Of a DNA stretch of 5,073 nt, positions 1-5,073 are shown piece by piece. How positions within the stretch are numbered: position 1 is the first letter of the stretch; every line of letters starts with the position of its first letter. The DNA is from Thermoleophilia bacterium (GTDB lineage Bacteria; Actinomycetota; Thermoleophilia; Gaiellales; Gaiellaceae). Where the stretch lies: assembly GCA_029858755.1 (NCBI GenBank), contig JAOUEK010000182.1:1-5073 (forward strand), read 5' to 3'. Made by a program: the position numbers and the translations under genes. Below the pieces are notes generated by a model, which was not told the origin of the DNA, ran no database searches, and saw only the letters and a program-made list of their open reading frames with translations.

Positions 1-1243
1 CACCGCCGACGACGAGCCGGTCGACGCGATGCGGCGCCGAGAGCACGAGACCGGCGACAGGGTCGACCGCGCCGCCGAGCTCCAGCCCGTCGGTGCGCCA
101 GATCGCGAGGTCAGCCTGCCGGCCCGGCTCCAACGCGCCGATGTCGTCGCGCCCGAGCAGCGCGGCGCCGCCGCGGGTGCCGAGCCGGATCGCCTCTCGC
201 GCAGTGAGCGCACCGGGGCCGCCGCGCCCTCGGGCGACGAGCAGCGCCTGCTTCACCTCCGCGAGCAGGTCGCCGCGCTCGTTCGACGCCGAGCCGTCCA
301 CGCCGAGCCCAACCCTGGCGCCCGCGTCGAGGAGGTCGCGCACCGGCGCGATGCCTGCGCCGAGGCGGAGGTTGGACGTCGGGCAGTGGGCGACGCCGGT
401 GCCCGTCTCGGCGAAGCGCGCGACGTCGGCGGCGGAGAGGTGGACGCAGTGCGCGCACCAGACGTCGCCTGCCAGCCAGCCGAGCCGGTCGAGGTACTCG
501 ACCGGAGCGCAGCCGTACAGCTCGCGGCAGTAGGACTCCTCCTCCACCGTCTCCGCCAGGTGCGTGTGCAGCGGCAGCGCGAGCCGCCGCGCGAGCGCCG
601 CCGACTCCTCCATCAGGCGCCCGGTGACCGAGAAGGGCGAGCATGGCGCGACCGCCACCTGGACACGCGCTCCCGGGCCCGCCTCGTGCAGCTCGCCCGC
701 CAGTCGCTCCGTGTCGGCGAGCACCGCGTCGAGGTCCTCGACGAGGTCGTCGGGAGGGAGGCCGCCGTCGGAGGCGCCGAGGTCCATCGAGCCCCGGGAG
801 GCGACGATGCGGACGCCGAGCTCGCGTGCGGCCTGCACCTCCGCCTCGACGAGCCCGGTGCGGCCCCGCGGGAAGACGTAGTGGTGGTCGAAGACCGTCG
901 AGCACCCGGAGAGCGCGAGCTCCGCGAGCCCGGTGCGGGCAGCCGCGTACTCGGCCTCGGCGTCGATGCCCGCCCACACCGGGTAGAGCTCCCGCAGCCA
1001 CGTGAACAGGTCGGCCTGCTGCGCGCGGGCCCGGGTGAGCGTCTGGTAGAGGTGGTGGTGGCTGTTGACGAGCCCGGGCGTGACCACGGCCCCGTCGAGG
1101 TCGACGCGCTCGTCGGTGGCCGGCTCGGCCCCCGAGCCGACCGCGGCGATCGACGCCCCGTCGACCAGCACCCAGCCCGACGGGTGCTCCGCGCCCGCGT
1201 CGTTGCACGTCACCACCCAGCCGCCGTGGTAGAGGACGGTCAT
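1..1243 (-). CDS. 8-oxoguanine deaminase-like amidohydrolase (partial, 3' end beyond left edge)
   Basis: The frame opens with ATG at 1243 and stays open for 414 codons to the left edge. Family members are about 440-460 residues, so only the C-terminal tail is missing. This is a cytosolic amidohydrolase-superfamily deaminase of the ATZ/TRZ-like group. Visible metal and catalytic positions are H62 and H64 in NSHHHLYQTLTRA, H228 and E231 in HTHLAE, H265 in WCAHCVH, and D316 in VDGSASN. The stretches LYPVW (87-91), GCSTVFDHHYVFP (113-125), GSMDLG (151-156), APCSPFSVT (199-207) and CPTSNLRL (287-294) closely resemble the Pseudomonas PA0142 type, which hydrolyses 8-oxoguanine to urate and ammonia. 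Older annotations call this group hydroxyatrazine ethylaminohydrolase. The start overlaps the adenine deaminase stop (ATGA), so the two form an operon. The fold and family are secure. Substrate (8-oxoguanine, guanine or isocytosine) is inferred from similarity remembered without an alignment. Confidence 0.85.
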   Translation of the reverse strand, partial: MTVLYHGGWVVTCNDAGAEHPSGWVLVDGASIAAVGSGAEPATDERVDLDGAVVTPGLVNSHHHLYQTLTRARAQQADLFTWLRELYPVWAGIDAEAEYAAARTGLAELALSGCSTVFDHHYVFPRGRTGLVEAEVQAARELGVRIVASRGSMDLGASDGGLPPDDLVEDLDAVLADTERLAGELHEAGPGARVQVAVAPCSPFSVTGRLMEESAALARRLALPLHTHLAETVEEESYCRELYGCAPVEYLDRLGWLAGDVWCAHCVHLSAADVARFAETGTGVAHCPTSNLRLGAGIAPVRDLLDAGARVGLGVDGSASNERGDLLAEVKQALLVARGRGGPGALTAREAIRLGTRGGAALLGRDDIGALEPGRQADLAIWRTDGLELGGAVDPVAGLVLSAPHRVDRLVVGG

Positions 1244-2931
1244 GCCCGCAGCGTGACGAGCTCGAAGCGGTCGACGTCGACGAGCCCGCGGTCGGTCAGC
1301 TTCAGGTGCGGGATCACCGAGAGGGCGAGGAAGGCGAGCGTGAGAAAGGGGGTGGCGCCCGACCAGCCGAGCTCTGTGGCTGCCTCGTTGCAGGCGCGGC
1401 TCTGGGCGATCACCGTCTCCAGCGGCGCGTCGGAGAGCAAGCCCGCCACGGGCAGCGGGCACTCCGCGCGCACGGCCCCGTCCTCGACGGCGACGATGCC
1501 GCCCCCGAGCTCGGCGAGGCGCTCGACGGCCGCCGCCATGTCAGCGTCGTCGACGCCGACGACCACCAGGTTGTGGGCGTCGTGGGAGACGGTCGAGGCG
1601 AGCGCGCCGCGGCGCAGCCCCGAGCCGGCGACGAAGCCGAGCCCGATGCGCCCGGTGGCCAGGTGGCGCTCGACGACGGCGATCTTGACGAGGTCGCGCG
1701 AGGGGTCCGCAGATGCCGCGCCATCGATGACGAGCGGCGTGCGCACGAGCGACTCGGTGACGACCTGGTCGGGCACGAGCCCGATCACGCGGGCGTCGCC
1801 GCCAGACCAGGCGATCCGGAAGTCCTCCGCGGCGACGTCGCGGATGCGCACCGTCTGCCGCACCCACTCCGGCACCGGCGTGTGCGGCACGTCACCGACC
1901 GGCAGGCCGCGCTTGAGCACGAGGTCGGGGACGAACCGCTCGAGGTCGGGCAGCAGCAGCAGGTCGGCCTGGTAGCCGGGCGCGACGGCGCCGAGGCGGC
2001 GCAGCCCGTGCCAGGACGCAGGGTGGAACGAGGCCATCAGCAGCGCGTCCTCGGGCGCGACGCCGGCGGCGACGGCCTGCCGCACCATCCCGTTCACGTG
2101 ACCGTGGTCGGCGATGTCCTCGGGGTCGCGGTCGTCGGTGCAGAAAGCGATCCGCCACGGCCCGTACTCGTGGACGAGCGGCAGCAGCGCCTCCAGGTTC
2201 CGCGCCATCGACGCCTCACGAACGAGCAGCCACATGCCGGCGCGCAACCGCTCGCGCCCCTCCTCCACGGTCAGGGCCTCGTGGTCCGACCCGATCCCGG
2301 CGGCCGCGTAGGCCTGCAGCTCGCGGCCGAGCACTCCGGGAGCGTGGCCGTCGACGTGCGCGGCACCGTGGAGCGCGAGCTTTCCGAGCTCCTCCGCTGC
2401 GCCGCCGATCACGCCGGGGAAGTTCATCATCTCGGCGAGGCCGAGCACGCGGCGTCGACGCATCAGCGCCTCGAGGTCGCCGTCGGAGAGCGAGCGGCGC
2501 GGCGACTCGAAGGGCGACGCCGGCACGCACGACGGCGCCATGAAGAACACTTCCAGCGGCAGCCCGGCCGACGCGTCGAGCAGCCAGTGCACCCCGTCGA
2601 CGCCGAGCACGTTCGCGATCTCGTGCGGGTCGGCGACGACGGCGGTGGTGCCGAGCGGGAGCACGAGGCGCGCCAGCTCGTCGACCAGCAGCTTCACCGA
2701 CTCGAGGTGCATGTGCGCGTCGATCAGGCCCGGCACGACGTAGCGGCCGTCCGCGTCGACCACCTCTCGGCCGTCGTAGTCGCCGAGACCGGCGATCGTG
2801 CCGTCGGCCACCGCCACGTCGGTGGTCAGCCACTCGCGGGTGAACACGGAGAGGACGCGGCCACGGCGCACGACGAGGTCGGCGGGCTCGTCGCCCCGGG
2901 CGACGGCGATGCGACGCTGGAGGGCCTCCAT
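1240..2931 (-). CDS. ade: Adenine deaminase
   Basis: This complete 563-residue protein hydrolyses adenine to hypoxanthine and ammonia in purine salvage, in the cytosol. Its length matches the Ade/AdeC family (about 560-600). The N-terminus (LQRRIAVARGDEPADLVV) aligns in pattern with B. subtilis AdeC, which supports the ATG at 2931. Binuclear-metal TIM-barrel motifs follow in order: GLIDAHMHLES with H73 and H75, DPHEIANV (101-108), APSCVPA (132-138), E167 in LAEMMN, GHAPG with H196, SDHE with H217, and CTDDR with D266. The C-terminal adenine-deaminase domain (about 390-560) shows SHDAHN (449-454), PLPVAGLLSD (492-501) and HLKLTDRGLVD (542-552). One mild oddity is FHPA at 302-305, where I expect an Asn-Pro-Ala type motif. 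The gene has no Shine-Dalgarno sequence but a -10-like hexamer ends 6 nt before the start, so it may be leaderless. It is first in the leftward operon and divergent from the purine-type transporter. Confidence 0.95.
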   Translation of the reverse strand: MEALQRRIAVARGDEPADLVVRRGRVLSVFTREWLTTDVAVADGTIAGLGDYDGREVVDADGRYVVPGLIDAHMHLESVKLLVDELARLVLPLGTTAVVADPHEIANVLGVDGVHWLLDASAGLPLEVFFMAPSCVPASPFESPRRSLSDGDLEALMRRRRVLGLAEMMNFPGVIGGAAEELGKLALHGAAHVDGHAPGVLGRELQAYAAAGIGSDHEALTVEEGRERLRAGMWLLVREASMARNLEALLPLVHEYGPWRIAFCTDDRDPEDIADHGHVNGMVRQAVAAGVAPEDALLMASFHPASWHGLRRLGAVAPGYQADLLLLPDLERFVPDLVLKRGLPVGDVPHTPVPEWVRQTVRIRDVAAEDFRIAWSGGDARVIGLVPDQVVTESLVRTPLVIDGAASADPSRDLVKIAVVERHLATGRIGLGFVAGSGLRRGALASTVSHDAHNLVVVGVDDADMAAAVERLAELGGGIVAVEDGAVRAECPLPVAGLLSDAPLETVIAQSRACNEAATELGWSGATPFLTLAFLALSVIPHLKLTDRGLVDVDRFELVTLRA

Positions 2932-2937
2932 CGGGCA

Positions 2938-2943
2938 AGCCTA
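2938..2943 (-). promoter_or_regulatory. Candidate -10 element (TAGGCT) for a leaderless adenine deaminase mRNA
   Basis: Read on the minus strand, the hexamer TAGGCT fits TANNNT and is followed by six bases (TGCCCG) and then the ATG at 2931. Transcription would therefore begin at or next to the A of the start codon. TACTAG, overlapping at 2946-2941, is an alternative that would give a leader of only about 3 nt. No -35 hexamer is evident 17-18 bp upstream, and no Shine-Dalgarno sequence lies in the bases before the ATG, which is consistent with leaderless initiation. Confidence 0.4.
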
Positions 2944-2952
2944 GTACCCGCG

Positions 2953-2970
2953 GACGGCGTTCTTGCCGTC
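2953..2970. promoter_or_regulatory. Inverted repeat in the divergent control region (candidate operator)
   Basis: GACGGC (2953-2958) and GCCGTC (2965-2970) are perfect 6-bp arms around a 6-nt spacer. The element lies between the two candidate -10 hexamers, just upstream of the deaminase side, where a dimeric regulator could control both directions. In GC-rich DNA a repeat of this size can arise by chance, so this is a candidate only. I do not recognise it as the site of a known purine regulator. Confidence 0.25.
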
Positions 2971-2995
2971 GTGCGCGCATCGGCGCCCGCTGTCC

Positions 2996-3001
2996 TATAG
3001 T
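2996..3001 (+). promoter_or_regulatory. Candidate -10 element (TATAGT) for the BMP transporter operon
   Basis: TATAGT matches the bacterial -10 consensus at five of six positions and stands out in a very GC-rich stretch. It would start transcription near 3007-3009 and give a leader of about 32 nt that includes the ribosome binding site. There is no recognisable -35 at 17-18 bp spacing; that position reads GCGCGC. TTGCCG at 2963-2968 is 27 bp away, too far to pair. An activator or an alternative sigma factor could compensate. Confidence 0.4.
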
Positions 3002-3029
3002 CGGCCGGTCAGGTGGTTTCTCGCGGATC

Positions 3030-3036
3030 GGAGGAG
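3030..3036 (+). promoter_or_regulatory. Ribosome binding site of the BMP binding-protein gene
   Basis: GGAGGAG lies 3 nt before ATG 3040 (5 nt counted from the GGAGG core). It decides the start in favour of ATG 3040 over the in-frame GTG at 3013, which would place the site inside the gene and add nine residues ahead of a well-formed signal peptide. No comparable site precedes the other three genes. Confidence 0.85.
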
Positions 3037-3039
3037 CGG

Positions 3040-4158
3040 ATGAAACGGAGAAGAGCACTTCTGTGCCTCGTGCTCGGATTGACGGCCGCCGCACTCGTGG
3101 TCGCGGCGACGAGCGCCGCCAAGCCCGAGCAGGAGGTGCTCAAGGTGGCCTGGATCTACCCGGGGCCACACAACGATGGGGGCTGGGCGCAGGCGCACGA
3201 CGTCGGGCGGCTCGCAGTGGAGAAGGCGCTCGGCTCCAAGGTGCAGACCACCTACAAGGAGAACATCTTCTCGAACGCGCAGGTGCCACAGGTCGTCGCG
3301 GGGCTCGTGCGCGAGGGCTACACGATGATCTTCGGGTGCTCGTTCGGGATGTTCGAGAACGGCGTCAACGGGCAGCTGTACCGCAAGTACCCGGATGTCC
3401 TCTTCGAGCAGGCGACCGGCCTACAGATCCAGAAGAACCAGTCCGAGTACTTCGGTGCCGGCGAGGACACGATCTACCTGTCGGGCATGGCGGCCGGCGC
3501 GGCGAGCAAGAAGGGCCTGATCGGCTACATCGTCCCGTTCGGCATCCCGGAGGTCGTTCGACACATCAACGCCTTCACGCTCGGCGCCCAGGCGACGCAT
3601 CCCGGCGCCAGGGTGAAGCTGCTCTGGACGAACGCGTGGTTCTCGCCGCCGAAGGAGACCGCGGCTGCGAAGAACCTCATCGCCGCCGGCGTGGACGTCC
3701 TCGGTCAGAACGTCGACAGCCCCGCCGCCGGCGTCGTCGCGGAGGCGAAGGGCATCCCGTGGGTGGGATACGACTCGAACGCCCAGAAGTCGGCGCCCAA
3801 GCAGTGGCTGACCGCCGCCGTCTACAACTGGGGGCCGTACTACGTGAAGCGCGTGAAGGCGGCGATCAACGGAACGTGGAAGCCGGGCTTCTACTACGGG
3901 TCGATCAAGGACGGCTTCACGAGCCTCGCCCCCTACGGCCCGAAGGTCAGCGCGAAGACGAAGGCGGCGATCGCCGCGAAGCGGAAGGCGATCGTGTCGG
4001 GGAAGTTCAACGTCTTCCGAGGCCCGCTGTACGACCAGAAGGGGAAGCTCGTGGTGCCGAAGGGGAAGACGCTCAAGGTGCTGCCGGACCTGTACTCGAT
4101 GCAGTGGCTCGTCAAGGGCGTGATCGGGAAGGTCTCCAGCGTCGCCCCACCGGGCTAG
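3040..4158 (+). CDS. BMP/PnrA-family ABC transporter substrate-binding protein
   Basis: This 372-residue extracytoplasmic binding protein belongs to the BMP (basic membrane protein, PnrA-like) family, which binds purine nucleosides or related ligands and delivers them to an ABC importer. ATG 3040 is chosen because GGAGGAG at 3030-3036 sits just upstream. Residues 1-27 form a signal peptide: MKRRR, a hydrophobic core at 6-23, and a probable signal peptidase I site after SAA (25-27). No lipobox is visible; the only cysteines are C9 and C100. The mature domain shows VAWIYPGPHNDGGW (36-49), a Gly-Tyr-x-x-Ile-Phe segment (93-98), FEQATG (122-127), GYIVPFGIPEV (162-172), INAFTLGA (176-183), VGYDSN (242-247) and NWGPYY (263-268), all in the usual order. 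The first codons (AAA CGG AGA AGA GCA CTT) are AT-richer than the rest, as is common near starts in GC-rich genomes. The ATPase gene follows at once, and purine deaminases lie divergently, which points to a purine ligand. The exact ligand is not shown by the sequence. Confidence 0.93.
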   Translation: MKRRRALLCLVLGLTAAALVVAATSAAKPEQEVLKVAWIYPGPHNDGGWAQAHDVGRLAVEKALGSKVQTTYKENIFSNAQVPQVVAGLVREGYTMIFGCSFGMFENGVNGQLYRKYPDVLFEQATGLQIQKNQSEYFGAGEDTIYLSGMAAGAASKKGLIGYIVPFGIPEVVRHINAFTLGAQATHPGARVKLLWTNAWFSPPKETAAAKNLIAAGVDVLGQNVDSPAAGVVAEAKGIPWVGYDSNAQKSAPKQWLTAAVYNWGPYYVKRVKAAINGTWKPGFYYGSIKDGFTSLAPYGPKVSAKTKAAIAAKRKAIVSGKFNVFRGPLYDQKGKLVVPKGKTLKVLPDLYSMQWLVKGVIGKVSSVAPPG

Positions 4159-4162
4159 CCGG

Positions 4163-4182
4163 GTGGGGGAGCCGGTCCCCAC
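4163..4182 (+). other. Hairpin at the putative ATPase GTG start
   Basis: GTGGGG (4163-4168) pairs with CCCCAC (4177-4182), with a possible G-U pair between 4169 and 4176. This gives a GC-rich stem whose first three bases are the proposed GTG start codon. If it folds in the mRNA it would hide that start and lower ATPase translation unless ribosomes finishing the upstream gene, whose stop ends at 4158, open it. Confidence 0.4.
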
Positions 4183-5073
4183 ACCTGCCGCAACGATCAG
4201 AGGCGCCGGGTCGACCGGCGCCTCTGCGCCCCCTGCGGTCCGCATGGTCGGCATCACGAAGCGCTTCCCGGGCGTCGTCGCGAACGAGGGCGTCTCCTTC
4301 GAGGTCGCGGCCGGGGAGGTGCACGCGCTCCTGGGCGAGAACGGCGCCGGCAAGACCACGCTCTCCAACATCCTGACCGGGCTCTACCGACCGGACGAGG
4401 GCGAGATCGAGCTCTACGGGCAACCGGTTCGCTTCCAGTCCCCCCGCGACGCGCTCGAGGCGGGGATCTGCATGGTGCACCAGCACTTCCGCCTGGTGGA
4501 GCCGTTCTCGGTGGCCGAGAACGTCGTTCTCGGAGACATCCGCGGAGAGGGGCGGCGCTTCGTCGTGCGCGCGTCGACGATCGAGGCGAAGGTCGAGGAA
4601 CTGAGCCGGAGGTACGGGCTCAAGGTGAACCCGAAGGCCCGTATCTGGCAGCTCTCCGTGGGCGAGCAGCAGCGCGTCGAGATCCTGAAGGCGCTGTACC
4701 GCAACGCGAGGATCCTCATCCTCGACGAGCCGACCGCGGTGCTCACGCCTCAGGAGGCCGCGGCGCTCTTCGAGACGCTGCGTACGATGGCCGACGAGGG
4801 GAAGGCCGTCGTCTTCATCTCGCACAAGCTCTACGAGGTGAAGGCGGTCGCGGACCGGGTGACCATCCTCCGTGGCGGCCGCACGGTGACCACGGTCGAC
4901 GCCGGGCCCGCAACCGCGCGGTCGCTCGCCGCGCTGATGGTCGGGCGGGAGCTCGAGGTCGAGCGTCGGCGTGAGCGCGAGTCGCCGGCGGGGGACGAAG
5001 TCGTCCTCTCCGTGGAAGGGCTCTCCGTTCCGGGGGATCGGGGCCGTGAATCTCTCCGGGACGTCTCGCTGCA
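4163..5073 (+). CDS. ABC transporter ATP-binding protein, nucleoside/purine type (partial, runs off right edge)
   Basis: This is the N-terminal half of a double-ABC ATPase (family about 500-530 residues) that powers uptake with the adjacent BMP protein, like NupO/YufO of the guanosine importer. It acts on the cytoplasmic face of the membrane. Numbered from GTG 4163 (303 codons present), the first domain has Walker A GENGAGKT (58-65), Q-loop Q107 in MVHQHF, signature LSVGE (164-168), Walker B ILILDE (184-189), D-loop region around 192-198 (AVLTPQE) and H-loop H221 in FISHK. A second ABC domain begins near residue 280 (VVLSVEGLSVPG) and is cut by the edge. The start is uncertain. GTG 4163 lies 4 bp after the upstream stop and keeps strand 1 (AVRMVGITKRF) whole. 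ATG 4244 is the only other in-frame start and would trim that strand. Neither has a clear Shine-Dalgarno sequence. Six of the 27 codons before ATG 4244 end in A or T, against none of the 25 from it onward. Identity is secure; the start is about 60:40 for GTG. Confidence 0.92.
   Translation, partial: MGEPVPTPAATIRGAGSTGASAPPAVRMVGITKRFPGVVANEGVSFEVAAGEVHALLGENGAGKTTLSNILTGLYRPDEGEIELYGQPVRFQSPRDALEAGICMVHQHFRLVEPFSVAENVVLGDIRGEGRRFVVRASTIEAKVEELSRRYGLKVNPKARIWQLSVGEQQRVEILKALYRNARILILDEPTAVLTPQEAAALFETLRTMADEGKAVVFISHKLYEVKAVADRVTILRGGRTVTTVDAGPATARSLAALMVGRELEVERRRERESPAGDEVVLSVEGLSVPGDRGRESLRDVSL
4198..4226 (+). repeat. Perfect 12-bp inverted repeat / stem-loop at the binding protein-ATPase junction
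   Basis: CAGAGGCGCCGG (4198-4209) and CCGGCGCCTCTG (4215-4226) are perfectly complementary around the 5-nt loop GTCGA. The stem is very stable and begins 39 nt after the binding-protein stop. No T-run follows (the next bases are CGCCCCCTGC), so it is not a typical intrinsic terminator. It could protect the 3' end of the binding-protein message or partly block readthrough, which would give more binding protein than ATPase, as in other importer operons. If GTG 4163 is the real ATPase start, the stem lies in its coding region, codons 12-22. Confidence 0.7.

Noticed and set aside
1..1243. Atrazine-pathway hydrolase (AtzB/TrzN-like) as the function
   Set aside because: The conserved segments fit the PA0142 8-oxoguanine deaminase group better, and the purine gene context supports that reading.
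29..1975. Long open frame of 648 codons on the plus strand
   Set aside because: It lies antisense to the two deaminases. Its product is Arg/Ala/Glu-rich low-complexity sequence with no motif, as expected for a shadow frame in GC-rich DNA.
1306..3000. Open frame of 564 codons on the plus strand
   Set aside because: It is entirely antisense to adenine deaminase and rich in Val/Arg/His/Gln with no domain. Its length mirrors the real gene, a common GC-rich artefact.
3013..3039. Upstream GTG start for the BMP protein
   Set aside because: It would place the GGAGGAG site inside the gene and add nine polar residues before a normal signal peptide.
2932..3039. Purine riboswitch ahead of the transporter or the deaminase
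   Set aside because: The likely leaders are about 32 nt and 0-3 nt, too short for an aptamer, and no purine-aptamer-like core is visible.
4198..4240. Intrinsic terminator after the BMP gene
   Set aside because: The stem is strong but is followed by CGCCCCCTGC rather than a T-run, and the ATPase of the same transporter continues directly downstream.
3063..4376. Open frame of 437 codons on the plus strand
   Set aside because: It overlaps the BMP gene in another frame and gives an Arg/Gly/Glu-rich product without motifs.
3421..4825. Minus-strand open frames (3421-4371 and 4112-4825)
   Set aside because: They are antisense to the binding protein and ATPase, whose family motifs are unambiguous. 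Their products are Arg/Leu/Asp-rich without recognisable domains.
1..5073. Mobile element, phage genes, CRISPR array, tRNA or other RNA genes
   Set aside because: I saw no transposase or integrase motifs, no spaced direct repeats and no tRNA-like cloverleaf. The window is filled by four metabolic and transport genes.

Overview
The window is very GC-rich (roughly 70% by eye, with codons ending almost always in G or C) and is densely coding. It looks like a high-GC actinobacterium-type chromosome. A deep lineage such as Thermoleophilia is possible, but nothing here fixes the taxon. I see no mobile element, RNA gene or CRISPR array.

There are four genes in two divergent units. Leftward (minus strand), from about 2931 to the left edge, are an adenine deaminase (1240-2931) and, overlapping it by 4 bp in an ATGA junction, an amidohydrolase that matches the 8-oxoguanine deaminase family (PA0142-like). 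The second gene runs off the left edge with 414 codons present. Rightward (plus strand) are a BMP/PnrA-family substrate-binding protein with a signal peptide (3040-4158) and the first half of a double-domain ABC ATPase of the nucleoside/purine type (from about 4163 past the right edge). The only clear intergenic region is the 108 bp divergent control region (2932-3039). It holds a strong ribosome binding site for the binding protein, -10-like hexamers in both directions and a 6-bp inverted repeat.

The genes fit one theme, purine uptake and deamination. The transporter would bring in purine nucleosides or bases. Adenine deaminase makes hypoxanthine, and the 8-oxoguanine deaminase homologue would make urate directly. 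Both products enter the purine degradation route, so permease genes are expected to the right, and xanthine dehydrogenase or urate-degrading genes may lie to the left. The families are known. The less ordinary points are the pairing of an oxidised-purine deaminase with a divergent BMP transporter, a probable leaderless adenine deaminase mRNA, a binding protein with no lipobox, and two stable hairpins at the binding protein/ATPase junction that coincide with an uncertain ATPase start.
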